DNA of 64,000 nucleotides from Draconibacterium halophilum. Lineage in GTDB: Bacteria > Bacteroidota > Bacteroidia > Bacteroidales > Prolixibacteraceae. The notes beneath the pieces were generated by a model. The model worked only from the letters and a program-made list of their open reading frames with translations. It did no database searches and had not been told where the DNA came from. The stretch covers positions 3,885,501 through 3,949,500 of the forward strand of contig NZ_CP048409.1 of the NCBI RefSeq assembly GCF_010448835.1, written 5' to 3'. A program made the position numbers and the translations under genes. Positions 8,698 to 17,888 of this stretch are shown here, piece by piece (position 1 is the first letter of the stretch; every line of letters begins with the position of its first letter).

Positions 8698-9444
8698 ATG
8701 AGTGCAAGATTAAATAATCAACCGTCAATATTAATACTGGCAGATTTTTCGGATGGAAGTTGGCACGCTACTTCTTTTGCTATGAGATTTCTATATCATG
8801 AAAAGTCTCCTGTTACAATTTTACAAACCTATCAGAATCCGGGCTGGGGACACTTAATGATGCGTAAACTTAGCCATCACTTAAAAAAAATAACAAAGAA
8901 CGAATTAAGAGCTTTAAAAAACAGATTATTAGAGCATTTCAAAGTTGAAAAGCAAAAGATAAATACCCTGTCCATTGAAGGAGAACTTAACTCAGTTCTT
9001 AATTACAAACCAATAATTAACGGGCACCACAACATCGTTTTATCTACCTACAGCTCTTTTAAGGATTCGTGCAAAAGACAAAACGGATGTTTGGAAAAAA
9101 TAATTGACACTGCTGAAAACCCCTTATTTATTTTACCCGAAACTTTTGAAGGAGACACTTCCAAAAAAATATTGTTTGTAGGCCCACCCGAGAAAAAACC
9201 TTCGGAACAACTCTGTAATCAGCTTGTTGATATATGTAAAAAGACACAATCAAAGCTTGAAGTACTATTTGTTGTAAAAACACAGAATAAAAAAGTGTCT
9301 GAAGATATACAATCGTACTACCACGAATACTGTGAAGGCATTGATATTACATTCAGTACTATTCAGAATAAAACAAAATGTAAGGGAATTAAAAATTACA
9401 TGAATGATACAAACAGAGATTTAATAGTAATTGAAAACGATTAG
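8698..9444 (+). CDS. Universal stress protein-like protein, divergent
   Basis: About 248 aa with two UspA-like halves in tandem, each an alpha/beta nucleotide-binding fold. The N-terminal half starts SILILADFSDGSWHATSFAM, with the Asp seen in UspA first strands. The second half begins KKILFVGPPEKKPSEQL and ends DTNRDLIVIEND. The usual G-x2-G-x9-G-S/T ATP motif is not evident in either half, so nucleotide binding may be lost. I chose the ATG at 8698 over a GTG six bases earlier. A more typical tandem USP follows 36 bp downstream, so the two probably form one operon controlled from the palindrome/promoter region upstream. Confidence 0.7.
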   Translation: MSARLNNQPSILILADFSDGSWHATSFAMRFLYHEKSPVTILQTYQNPGWGHLMMRKLSHHLKKITKNELRALKNRLLEHFKVEKQKINTLSIEGELNSVLNYKPIINGHHNIVLSTYSSFKDSCKRQNGCLEKIIDTAENPLFILPETFEGDTSKKILFVGPPEKKPSEQLCNQLVDICKKTQSKLEVLFVVKTQNKKVSEDIQSYYHEYCEGIDITFSTIQNKTKCKGIKNYMNDTNRDLIVIEND

Positions 9445-9480
9445 CCCGTTTTATAAAGTAACCAGACTAAAACAATTACA

Positions 9481-10350
9481 ATGGGACAAACAAAATATAG
9501 CATTTTGGCACTTATTTCGCCAAACAAAGAAGGAGAGACAGTTTTAAAAGAAGCTTTGTATTTACAAAGCACTCTGGAGGTAAAGCTTGTTATATTAAAT
9601 GTAATAAAAGAGCCTGGTTTTTTTGAACGGAATTTTCAATCGGAAGAACCAGAAATAGCATTAAAAAATGCCAAAGAAGAAATTACAAGCTTTGTTCAAA
9701 AAGTTGTTGGCAGTGAACTACCTAACAATATTGTTATTTCGGCGCGGGCCGGAAATCCGGTAAATGTTTTACTGGAAAAATCAAAGACTGATGGTCTTGA
9801 ATTTCTGTTGATAGATAAAAGCAAAACTACTTATCCGGGCGCTTTAGATAAACATGAAATTAACGAATTGGTAAGTCGCTCCAAATGTCCGGTCTTAGCT
9901 GTAGATAAAGATTTTGGCGTACCCAAAATAAAAAACATTGCAATTCCAATCGATATTACCCAGTCGACAAAGAAAAGACTCCTATGGGCAACTTTTTTAG
10001 CAAAAAAACATAAGGCAAAAGTTACTATCCTATCGGCACTTAAAGCCAATATTAACGTAGACAAAAGTCTTGCTTTAAAAAACGCACAAAAAATTCAACA
10101 ACTACTTTGGGAAAATGATATTGAATGTGACATTAAAATGCTTAAAGTGTACAACCAGGAGTCGCATCAGGTTATTTTAGAATACGTAAAAGAAGAAAAG
10201 CCTGAGTTACTAATAATTCGTACTCACGAGGAATCGATTTTCTCAAATACTAACATTGGAAAATTTGTTTCTGAAATAGTTCATGGTAGTAAATTGCCTG
10301 TATTTACGGTAAACTATACCCCAAATCCTATCGACTCACTTTTTCTTTAA
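9481..10350 (+). CDS. Tandem-domain universal stress protein (UspA family)
   Basis: A 289-aa cytosolic stress protein with two UspA domains (about 1-140 and 150-289). The first runs from YSILALISPNKEGETVLKEA to SRSKCPVLAVDKDFG. The second starts IKNIAIPIDITQSTKKRLLWA and ends VSEIVHGSKLPVFTVNYTP. The 'vs-ks-xxPVla/fxV' endings are the family's last strand. USPs accumulate under starvation and redox stress and often bind ATP. It is 36 bp after the divergent USP, and the V-ATPase operon begins 300 bp later. The family call is confident; the specific stress is unknown. Confidence 0.87.
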   Translation: MGQTKYSILALISPNKEGETVLKEALYLQSTLEVKLVILNVIKEPGFFERNFQSEEPEIALKNAKEEITSFVQKVVGSELPNNIVISARAGNPVNVLLEKSKTDGLEFLLIDKSKTTYPGALDKHEINELVSRSKCPVLAVDKDFGVPKIKNIAIPIDITQSTKKRLLWATFLAKKHKAKVTILSALKANINVDKSLALKNAQKIQQLLWENDIECDIKMLKVYNQESHQVILEYVKEEKPELLIIRTHEESIFSNTNIGKFVSEIVHGSKLPVFTVNYTPNPIDSLFL

Positions 10351-10650
10351 AAATTATAAAATTATATTAGCAGAAAAGTTAATTTCATGCTAACTAAATT
10401 TAAAGCTTCAACGATTACAAAGAGGAACCGTTCTATTTCATTTATCAATAGAAGCACAGGCATTCCTATTGTTATTTTATAGCATATTTTTCGAGATAAA
10501 AACGATACAAAGCAAACAAAGTGTCAACACGACAAGAACCAATAACAAGTTAAGTTTTGTTAAAATATAATGCAAAAGAACATGAATAATCACTCCATAG
10601 TTAAGAATCAATTTATATTAAGAGTTTTTAGACATTCTATATAAGATAAC
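10351..10650. other. Upstream region of the V-ATPase operon
   Basis: 300 bp of AT-rich sequence between the USP gene and the V-ATPase A subunit. It presumably carries the operon promoter, but I find no clear -7/-33 pair and no strong hairpin. Confidence 0.4.
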
Positions 10651-12423
10651 ATGAATAATAATAAAACGAGAACAGCCAAACTCATATCCATTCAGGATTC
10701 GTTGGTAAAAGCACGATTCTACGGAAATGTGATAATGGGTGAAACGGCCAATGTTATAGTAGATGGAAAATCCTTGCAAGCCGAGGTGTTACAAATTATT
10801 CCCGATCCGAAAAATGCGGATGCCGGGATTGTTGAAATGCAGGTTTTTGAAGATTTAACCGGAGCTCAAATTGGCGATCAGGTTGAATTTACCGGAAAGT
10901 CGCTATCTGTACTTCTAGGCCCAGGACTTTTAACCAGCATTTGGGACGGACTTCAGAATCCCTTATACAAATTAGGTGAGCAAAATGCTTATTTGGTTCC
11001 CGGTATGAAGGCTCCGGCACTCGATGAAGAAAAATTATGGGACTTTACTCCTTCGGTATCCGTTGGAAACAAAGTAAGTGGTGGCGACACCATTGGCACG
11101 GTTCCGGAAGGAAGATTAACGCATAGTATTTTAGTACCCTACAATTTTGGCAAATGCAAAATTGAAAGCATTATCGAAAAAAGTGCGGTAAATATTACCG
11201 AAACCGTTGCCGTTATTCGAGACAATCAAAACGTTAAACACGAGTTGAAACTGGCATTCCGCTGGGCAGTTAAGTCTCCAATTCCATTTAAAGAACGTGC
11301 TATTCCAAGTAAAACAATTTCAACCGGAGTGCGTGTTATTGACCTGTTGGCCCCTGTTGGTTATGGTGGTACTGTTGGAAATCCCGGCCCTTTTGGTGCA
11401 GGAAAAACGGTATTACAACACTCGTTGTGTAAATATGCTTTAGCCGATATTATTATAATGGCAGCTTGTGGCGAACGCGCCGGAGAGGCCGTGGAAGTAT
11501 TTAAAGACTTTGCAGAATTAGACGACCCATCAACCGGAGAATCCTTGATGAACCGGATGTGTATTTTTGGTAATACCAGTTCGATGCCTGTTGCAGCACG
11601 CGAAGCCAGTGTATTTATTGCACTTACAGTTGGCGAATATTACCGTTATCAAGGATATAATGTGGTGCTTTTAGCCGATTCCACGTCGCGTTGGGCACAA
11701 GCACTTCGCGAGCGTAGTGGTCGTCAGGGAGATATTCCCGGGCCTGAGGCTTTCCCAATGGATATTCCCGATCAGATTAAAGGGATGTATCAACGAGCCG
11801 GTGCCGACCAGGGCACAGGTGGTTCATTAACATTTATCGGCACCGTGTCGCCTGCGGGAGGTAACTTCCAGGAACCGGTAACCCAGGCAACCATGGATGC
11901 AACCGGTGGGTTCTGGGGCTTGTCTCAAGATCGTGCCGATGCAAAAAAATATCCGGCAATTGATCCGCTGGCTTATACATCTTCTGTATACGACAGTTTT
12001 ATATCGTGGGATGATCGTAACAAAATGCTACAAACACTTCACGAAGCAAATGGTATTGATCAAACTATCAGTACTATTGGTTTGAAAAAAGTTCCGGTTG
12101 AGAAATACATTTTGTATCAAAAAGGACTAACTATTGATTTCTGTGTAATGCAGCAAAATGCTTTCCACGATCTGGATGCATGTACCAGACCTGAACGCCT
12201 GATTGTTATTAATGAGGCAGTTCAAAAACTAATTGATAGTTCCATCAATTTTGCTCAGGATGAAATGGAAGATGAAGAGGTGAAAGAGACGGTAAAATCA
12301 AAATTTGACGAGCTACGGCAGTGGTGGAAAGAATGGAACACTTCAGCTCAAAGTCTGGATGAGATGGCTGTTCTTCCGAAAAAAGTTGAACAATTTATTT
12401 TACAAGAAGAGTACACACTATGA
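10651..12423 (+). CDS. atpA: V-type ATPase catalytic subunit A
   Basis: Catalytic nucleotide-binding subunit of the V1 headpiece; it hydrolyses or makes ATP coupled to ion flow. The 590 aa match the family. The Walker A motif GPFGAGKTVLQ lies near residue 248, followed by CGERAGEAVEVFKDF with the catalytic Glu. ADSTSRWAQALRERSGRQGD and the later KKYPAIDPLAYTSS loop are subunit A signatures. The long 'non-homologous' insertion before the P-loop, typical of A but not B subunits, is present (about 110-200). The stop overlaps the start of subunit B by 4 bp (ATGA), showing translational coupling. Confidence 0.97.
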   Translation: MNNNKTRTAKLISIQDSLVKARFYGNVIMGETANVIVDGKSLQAEVLQIIPDPKNADAGIVEMQVFEDLTGAQIGDQVEFTGKSLSVLLGPGLLTSIWDGLQNPLYKLGEQNAYLVPGMKAPALDEEKLWDFTPSVSVGNKVSGGDTIGTVPEGRLTHSILVPYNFGKCKIESIIEKSAVNITETVAVIRDNQNVKHELKLAFRWAVKSPIPFKERAIPSKTISTGVRVIDLLAPVGYGGTVGNPGPFGAGKTVLQHSLCKYALADIIIMAACGERAGEAVEVFKDFAELDDPSTGESLMNRMCIFGNTSSMPVAAREASVFIALTVGEYYRYQGYNVVLLADSTSRWAQALRERSGRQGDIPGPEAFPMDIPDQIKGMYQRAGADQGTGGSLTFIGTVSPAGGNFQEPVTQATMDATGGFWGLSQDRADAKKYPAIDPLAYTSSVYDSFISWDDRNKMLQTLHEANGIDQTISTIGLKKVPVEKYILYQKGLTIDFCVMQQNAFHDLDACTRPERLIVINEAVQKLIDSSINFAQDEMEDEEVKETVKSKFDELRQWWKEWNTSAQSLDEMAVLPKKVEQFILQEEYTL

Positions 12424-13724
12424 TACGAAAAGAGATAAATAGAATAAGTGAGGTTGGAAAAGCACTGATTTCCGTTGAGGGAAATCCCGGTGTTGCACTA
12501 AACCACGTGGTTGAACTGCTGGAAGCAAAAACCAACCAAAGCCTCTCGTTTGCCAAAGCGATTAACATTACCGAAGACTTTACGCGTTTTCAGGTTTTTA
12601 ACGGAACTCAGGGCTTAAGCACACAAACCAAAATACGCATGCATGAGGTTCCGCTCTCAGCAGGCTTCTCGTACAACATGCTTGGTCGTAGTGTCGATGG
12701 AATTGGAGATGTAGCTGACGGAGGACCTGAAATTATTTATGAGAAAAAAATATCAACTCGTTTAGACACCTTAAATCCAACAGTTCGTTTGGTTCCCAAG
12801 CAACCACTGTGGACAGGTATTCCAATGATTGATGTATTTAATACGCTGGTAAAATCGCAAAAAATTCCAATTTTTGCCGGTCCAACCGAGCCATATAACC
12901 GTTTGTTATCACAAATTGCACAGGGTGCACAGGCCGATGTAATTATTTTTGCCGGTATTGGTTTGAAATTCGATGAGTACCATTACTTTAAAGAGCAGTT
13001 GTCACAATCGGGTAATATCGACAAGACAATTATGTTTACACACCTTGCCGGCGACTCGCAGATTAAAGGTTTAATGCTCCCCGATGTGGCACTAAGTGTT
13101 TCGCGCGAATTTGCTGACCAGGGGAAAGACGTATTGGTGTTATTAACCGATATGACCAACTGGTCGAATATATTGCGAAACGTTGCTAACTACCAGGATC
13201 AGATACCATCGTTGCAAGGTTATCCCGGATCGCTGTATTCAGAGTTAGCGAGGCGTTACGAAGTTGCTGCCGACATTGAAGGAGCAGGTTCGATAACCAT
13301 TATTGGGGCAACCACGCTTGAATCGCTTGAAGATCCGGTACCCGATAATACAGGTTACATTACCGAGGGACAGTTCTTCCTTGAAAATGGAAAACTGAAA
13401 CTGGCTCGTTCGCTTTCGCGTTTAAAACAACAAGTGAATGGCGATACTCGAAGCGACCACCGCCCTATTATGACGGTAATGGCGTCGTTACTTGCCGATG
13501 CAGAAAAAGCATACGAAGCAGCCGAAGTTGGGGCAGCAAACGATACATTCTCGCAAAAGCTTCTTCGTTACCGCGAAGATTTTATAGCGAACATGGAGGA
13601 ACCATTTGGAGAACCTATAGATCTGGAAGCTGCATTAGACAAATGCTGGGATATTTTAAAACGACATTTCGAACCAACTGAAACAGGGTTGAGTAAAAAA
13701 CTGATCGAACAATATTGGAATTAA
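12420..13724 (+). CDS. atpB: V-type ATPase regulatory subunit B
   Basis: Non-catalytic partner of subunit A in the V1 hexamer. The 434-aa protein lacks a true P-loop; the equivalent region reads IFAGPTEPYNRLLSQIA. It keeps the B-subunit signatures TDMTNWSNILRNVANYQDQIP and GYPGSLYSELARRYEVA. The interface arginine region follows (LSRLKQQVNGDTRSDHRPI). It overlaps atpA by 4 bp and is followed by the stalk subunit E after 24 bp. Order A-B-E differs from the E-first arrangement common in this operon type, but all parts are adjacent. Confidence 0.97.
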   Translation: MIRKEINRISEVGKALISVEGNPGVALNHVVELLEAKTNQSLSFAKAINITEDFTRFQVFNGTQGLSTQTKIRMHEVPLSAGFSYNMLGRSVDGIGDVADGGPEIIYEKKISTRLDTLNPTVRLVPKQPLWTGIPMIDVFNTLVKSQKIPIFAGPTEPYNRLLSQIAQGAQADVIIFAGIGLKFDEYHYFKEQLSQSGNIDKTIMFTHLAGDSQIKGLMLPDVALSVSREFADQGKDVLVLLTDMTNWSNILRNVANYQDQIPSLQGYPGSLYSELARRYEVAADIEGAGSITIIGATTLESLEDPVPDNTGYITEGQFFLENGKLKLARSLSRLKQQVNGDTRSDHRPIMTVMASLLADAEKAYEAAEVGAANDTFSQKLLRYREDFIANMEEPFGEPIDLEAALDKCWDILKRHFEPTETGLSKKLIEQYWN

Positions 13725-13748
13725 CCACTAATCAAATCAGAAAAAGAG

Positions 13749-14354
13749 ATGACACAAAATAGAGAAAATCTTGAAGGAATTGTTTCCAAACTTAAGGAAC
13801 AGGGAATAAACGCCGGAGAAGCAGAAAAGCAACAAATAATTGAACGGGCTAAAAAACAGGCTGAAGAATTGATCGCTGAGGCAAAAGCCACCAGCAAAAC
13901 AATTATTGAAGAAGCCGAAACAAAAGCTTCGCAAACCGAAAAAAATGCACAGAAAGCAATTGCACAGGCTTCACGCGACATGATTGAAGCCACTAAAATT
14001 GCGCTGTTAAACCACCTGCAAATGGTGTTTGGGAAAGAATGTAAAACCTTATTCGAACAGGAAAAATACCTGAAAGAACTGCTTAAAGTGGTTATCGATT
14101 CTATTTCAGGAAAGAAATCGATAAAAGTACCGCCCGAGTTGCTAAAAGAAATGGAAGCATTTTTAATAAAAGAAGCGCTTCAGGAAGAGGTAACTTTAAA
14201 ACCATTGTCGGCGAGCAAGGCTCAAATAGAAGTAAAATCGACAGATAAAGAAGGAATTAGCTTTGTTGTTAGCTCAAAAGAAATTGAGACCGGATTATTT
14301 TCTTTGCTAAATAAAGAATTGGTAGATCGTATCACTAAAAGTCAGGAGGATTAA
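13749..14354 (+). CDS. atpE: V-type ATPase peripheral stalk subunit E
   Basis: 201-aa stator protein that links V1 to V0. The N-terminal half (about 1-85) is a long charged helix rich in Glu, Lys, Gln and Ala, with segments such as AKKQAEELIAEAKATSK. The C-terminal half is a compact alpha/beta domain ending ETGLFSLLNKELVDRITKS. This layout is standard for bacterial/archaeal E subunits, which differ greatly in sequence. It sits between subunit B and the DUF2764 gene in a tight operon (24 bp and 2 bp gaps). Identity comes from layout and position more than from strict motifs. Confidence 0.88.
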   Translation: MTQNRENLEGIVSKLKEQGINAGEAEKQQIIERAKKQAEELIAEAKATSKTIIEEAETKASQTEKNAQKAIAQASRDMIEATKIALLNHLQMVFGKECKTLFEQEKYLKELLKVVIDSISGKKSIKVPPELLKEMEAFLIKEALQEEVTLKPLSASKAQIEVKSTDKEGISFVVSSKEIETGLFSLLNKELVDRITKSQED

Positions 14355-14356
14355 AT

Positions 14357-14854
14357 ATGTCAAACATGGTTTATCTTATGACCAGTTTGCCAGCGTTGTC
14401 CTTCGGACAGGTACCACCTATTACAATTGATGAATTTAACAAGGACGCAAAAAAACAGTTGTCTGCCAAACATTTTAAGGCACTGCAATCGGTTGATATT
14501 CAGAAATTGAATTCTAAAGTTCGAGTGCAACAAATTTCCTCGCTTATTAAAACGATAAAGGAAGATCTTTCAGAAATTAGAGAGGCCAAAGCTAAAAACC
14601 GTCAGGCAAAAACAGAACGTTTGCCCAAAAAAGCACTGAAAGGAAATCCGCTGGAGCGTGAGATGAATATTATGCACTGGCAGTGGGAAGAACTACAAGA
14701 TATTGAGGCCGGGAAAACATTTACCTTAACGGAAGTTTTGGTTTACAAACTTAAACTTCAGCTTGTAGAAAGAATGTATTCCTTTGACAAAAAGAAAGGT
14801 GCCAAAGTACTTGCATCGGTGGTAGATCCGGGAAAAAACAAGGAGGACAAATAA
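14357..14854 (+). CDS. DUF2764 protein, V-ATPase subunit C-like
   Basis: A 165-aa protein of the DUF2764 family found only in V-ATPase operons of Bacteroidota, Chlamydiae and spirochaetes. The family start YLMTSLPALSFGQVPPITIDEF is clear, followed by KGNPLEREMNIMHWQWEELQ and TEVLVYKLKLQLVERMYSF. It is thought to stand in for subunit C, joining the central rotor to the membrane ring; that role is inferred from its constant place in operons that lack a normal C subunit. It starts 2 bp after atpE and its stop overlaps the atpD start by 1 bp. Confidence 0.88.
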   Translation: MSNMVYLMTSLPALSFGQVPPITIDEFNKDAKKQLSAKHFKALQSVDIQKLNSKVRVQQISSLIKTIKEDLSEIREAKAKNRQAKTERLPKKALKGNPLEREMNIMHWQWEELQDIEAGKTFTLTEVLVYKLKLQLVERMYSFDKKKGAKVLASVVDPGKNKEDK

Positions 14855-15462
14855 TGGCAGGTATAAAAATTAAATATACAAAAACCGAACGTGCCCGTCA
14901 GAAGAAAATCCTGAAGGTTTCAGAAAGAATGCTACCATTGTTTGAAGCAATGGAAAAGTCTTTAATGGCAACCATAAATACCATCTCTGAACGGATTGAG
15001 CAAATTCGCGAAGAGATTGAAAAGAACCGAAAAGCCGCAGAACCATGGACCGCAGTAATGAGCGACTCGTGGGTAAATATCAGTGAATATATTTCGGTGA
15101 ATAAAATCGTTACCAAAACCATTGATGTGGCAGGCGTTCGTGTTCAACAATATGTAAAAGTTGATTTTAATGTAATGCCAATTAAAGACGATACCCCTTT
15201 GTGGGTAGACGATGCCATTGAACTGATGCAAGAACAATTGCAATTGCTTGCCGAAATCGAATGTTTGAAAGAACAAATCGATCTTCTGGAAGAAGAATTG
15301 TTAGATGTGCGGGCACGGGTAAAACTGTTTGAAAACCGCCGGATTCCAAATGCAAAATTGGCAATTCGCAAGATTGGGCAAAAGTTGCAAGACGACGAAC
15401 GCCTAACAATTGCAACAGCAAAAGTGGTAAAAACAAGCAAACAAAAGGAGGGCAAGATATGA
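14854..15462 (+). CDS. atpD: V-type ATPase central stalk subunit D
   Basis: 202-aa coiled-coil rotor shaft that transmits torque between V1 and V0. It starts with IKIKYTKTERARQKKILKVS and ends with a long helix (LRAR-like stretch LDVRARVKLFENRRIPNA), which is the conserved end of D subunits. The middle (about 70-110) is the less conserved globular part. It overlaps DUF2764 by 1 bp and subunit I by 4 bp. A separate subunit F, normally bound to D, is not present in this operon. Confidence 0.92.
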   Translation: MAGIKIKYTKTERARQKKILKVSERMLPLFEAMEKSLMATINTISERIEQIREEIEKNRKAAEPWTAVMSDSWVNISEYISVNKIVTKTIDVAGVRVQQYVKVDFNVMPIKDDTPLWVDDAIELMQEQLQLLAEIECLKEQIDLLEEELLDVRARVKLFENRRIPNAKLAIRKIGQKLQDDERLTIATAKVVKTSKQKEGKI

Positions 15463-17294
15463 TAGCTGAAATGAAAAAACTGATGCTTTTTATGCCCGAC
15501 TCTGCGGATGATATTGATGCCGAGCTGACAGCTTTAGGACAACTTGGAGTAATACATATTTCACCATTGCAACCAGCTAAAGACGAATCGATTGAGCGGG
15601 TTGAAGCACGCATAAAACAACTGCATAAAGCCATTGCGGTTCTTAACCGTTACGATGAGGAGCAAAAATCCGTTGCTGAAGACGATGAAATTACCGATTA
15701 CTCAAAACTGGAAAGAGGAGCGGTTTTTCTCATGGAAAAAGTGTTGGATGCTGAAAACCATAGGCAGGAGTTGGAAAATATTAAACGCAATTTAGCCATC
15801 GATATCGAATGGGCTGAGAATTGGGGAAATATTACGCTAAAGGATATCAATGAGCTCAACGAAAAGGGGATTTGGATAAAACTTTACCTGCTTGAAGACA
15901 AGGAGCTAAAGAAAGTTTCCGACAGAAATGATATCCAGGTAGTTGGCAAATTAAATGACTTAAACCAGGTCATTTTATTGACTAAAGATGCCGATGAAAA
16001 ACTACTTGAACTGGAGGAACTTCCTTTTCCTCAGTCTGAACTTGCAAATGCAAAGGAAATATTAAACGCAACGAATAAAGACCTGGAAAGGAACAGGCAG
16101 TTGTTACTACAGTTGCATGCACAAAAAGCCGTACTTCAGAACGGGTTAAACGAAAGATTGCGCCGTTTTGATGTTCGTAATGTGCAGTTTGGCGGCCTGA
16201 CGGTGAATAAACACGTGCGTTTCTGGAAAGGTTTTATTCCAGTTGAACACATAGATAAATTCATTGAGACAGCAGATGAACATCATTGGGGATATGTAAT
16301 TGAAGACCCCTTACCCGAAGAGATGGAAGAAGTTCCGACCTTGGTTCGTACCCCAAAATGGGCACAGCGTGTTCAACCGGTAATGGATTTTATGGGACTT
16401 GTTCCCGGCTACAAGGAAATGGATGTATCCAGAGTATTCATGGTATTCTTTACTTTTTTTACCGGAATTCTTGTGGGAGATGCAGGCTACGGACTTGTGT
16501 TTTTGTTGATTACTTTTTGGGTTCACCGAAAGAAAAAATTTGCCAAGCAAATTGAGTTTGGTTTAATATACACACTTTCTGCATCTATTATGTTTTGGGG
16601 CGTATTAACCGGAACCTATTTTGGATCGGAGGCAATTGCTGAATTTCCAATATTACGTAGCCTAAAGGTTGAATCGCTGGCCAGCTTTGGTGGCGACAAC
16701 CTTATTGTGCAAAAAATTATGTTTTTGATTGGTGCAGTGCACCTTACCGTTGGACACCTGCAGGTAGCATGGAAATTCAATTATAGCGTAAGAGCCATTG
16801 CTCAGCTCGGATGGGTTGCAATCATCTGGGGCTTGTACCTAATTGTAAACCAAATGGTTTTAGGAATTGAAGCACCGGCAATAATGCTTTGGCTATTTGT
16901 TGGAGGAGCATTGCTTGTAGCTTTGTTTTCAAAACCGGGAACAAGCTTCTTTAAAGGCATGCTTACGTCAATTGGTAATTTGCCGCTGAGTATAATTAAT
17001 GGTTTTTCCGACATTATTTCGTACATCCGACTTTATGCAGTTGGTTTATCAACCGTATTAATGGCTGCAAGTTTTAATCAAATGGCTATTGGTGATGGCA
17101 TAACAACAGTAGTTTCCGGAATTGGAGCGGTACTTGTTTTAATTCTTGGACACGGACTAAATATGATTCTGGCTGCAATGGCCGTGCTGGTTCATGGCGT
17201 GCGTTTAAATATGCTTGAGTATGCCGGCCATGCTGAAGTTGAGTTTTCAGGAAATGAATATAAACCCTTCAATTTGAAGGACAACAAACAATAG
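15459..17294 (+). CDS. atpI: V-type ATPase membrane subunit I (a-subunit)
   Basis: 611-aa stator of the membrane sector that forms the ion half-channels. Residues 1 to about 310 are a cytoplasmic coiled-coil/hairpin arm. The rest has about seven to eight membrane helices starting at FMVFFTFFTGILVGDAGYGL. The essential Arg lies in the DIISYIRLYAVGLSTVLMA segment (about 525), a hallmark of this subunit. HGLNMILAAMAVLVHGVRLNMLEY near the end is also characteristic. The start overlaps atpD by 4 bp; atpK follows after 22 bp. Confidence 0.95.
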   Translation: MIAEMKKLMLFMPDSADDIDAELTALGQLGVIHISPLQPAKDESIERVEARIKQLHKAIAVLNRYDEEQKSVAEDDEITDYSKLERGAVFLMEKVLDAENHRQELENIKRNLAIDIEWAENWGNITLKDINELNEKGIWIKLYLLEDKELKKVSDRNDIQVVGKLNDLNQVILLTKDADEKLLELEELPFPQSELANAKEILNATNKDLERNRQLLLQLHAQKAVLQNGLNERLRRFDVRNVQFGGLTVNKHVRFWKGFIPVEHIDKFIETADEHHWGYVIEDPLPEEMEEVPTLVRTPKWAQRVQPVMDFMGLVPGYKEMDVSRVFMVFFTFFTGILVGDAGYGLVFLLITFWVHRKKKFAKQIEFGLIYTLSASIMFWGVLTGTYFGSEAIAEFPILRSLKVESLASFGGDNLIVQKIMFLIGAVHLTVGHLQVAWKFNYSVRAIAQLGWVAIIWGLYLIVNQMVLGIEAPAIMLWLFVGGALLVALFSKPGTSFFKGMLTSIGNLPLSIINGFSDIISYIRLYAVGLSTVLMAASFNQMAIGDGITTVVSGIGAVLVLILGHGLNMILAAMAVLVHGVRLNMLEYAGHAEVEFSGNEYKPFNLKDNKQ

Positions 17295-17316
17295 AAATTT
17301 TTAAAATAGTATAAAA

Positions 17317-17787
17317 ATGACTTTAACAACAATTTTAGCAACAACAGTTGCAGGCTTTGGCGGACACGCCATTGCTCTGGGAATAGCAGGTGTAGGTTCG
17401 GCAATAGGAACAGGTATTGCAGGTATGGGAGCTGTAGGGCTTTGGAAACAATCGATCAGAGACAAGAAAAAACTTCCTTCGCTGGCTTTAGCAATGGTAG
17501 GTATGCCTTTAAGTCAGGTAATTTACGGGATGATTTTTATGAACTCGATGATTGGAGCAAATCTGAGTCCCGACAGTTACACCAACCAAATGATTTGGGC
17601 GTTCTTTATTGGTATCGCCATTGCAGCATCGGCAATTATGCAAGGAAGAGTGGGTGCAGCCGCTTGTGCAAATCTCGCTGTAGATGATAAACAAGGTTCC
17701 GGTATGTACATCGCCGCCATGGGTATCATCGAAACTGTTGCACTTCTTGCCATGGTATTTGGTATGGGAGGAATTCCCGGCGCTTAA
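17317..17787 (+). CDS. atpK: V-type ATPase rotor ring subunit K (c-subunit)
   Basis: 156-aa proteolipid with two helical hairpins (four membrane helices) forming the rotor ring. The second hairpin has the ion-binding Glu in GIIETVALLAMVF (about 140). The first hairpin has MPLSQVIYG where the sodium pump of Enterococcus hirae NtpK has LPGTQGLYG, so Ser, Gln and Tyr align with T64, Q65 and Y68. Helix 3 has SAIMQGRVGAA, whose Gln aligns with Q110. The full sodium-ligand set therefore appears to be present, suggesting Na+ coupling. It is the last gene of the operon; a GC-rich hairpin follows 18 bp after the stop. Confidence 0.95.
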   Translation: MTLTTILATTVAGFGGHAIALGIAGVGSAIGTGIAGMGAVGLWKQSIRDKKKLPSLALAMVGMPLSQVIYGMIFMNSMIGANLSPDSYTNQMIWAFFIGIAIAASAIMQGRVGAAACANLAVDDKQGSGMYIAAMGIIETVALLAMVFGMGGIPGA

Positions 17788-17804
17788 TGAGATCAAGAAA
17801 TATT

Positions 17805-17827
17805 CCCCCGCAGTTTTTCAGCGGGGG
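17805..17827 (+). terminator. Terminator of the V-ATPase operon
   Basis: A 7-bp GC stem CCCCCGC (17805-17811) and GCGGGGG (17821-17827) with a 9-nt loop, 18 bp after the atpK stop. It is followed by ATTTAAA rather than a long T-run, so termination may be partial. Confidence 0.6.
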
Positions 17828-17888
17828 ATTTAAACCAAAATGTAAATACAATTGAATATCTTTAACCAAGCATAATTGAATTTACAGA

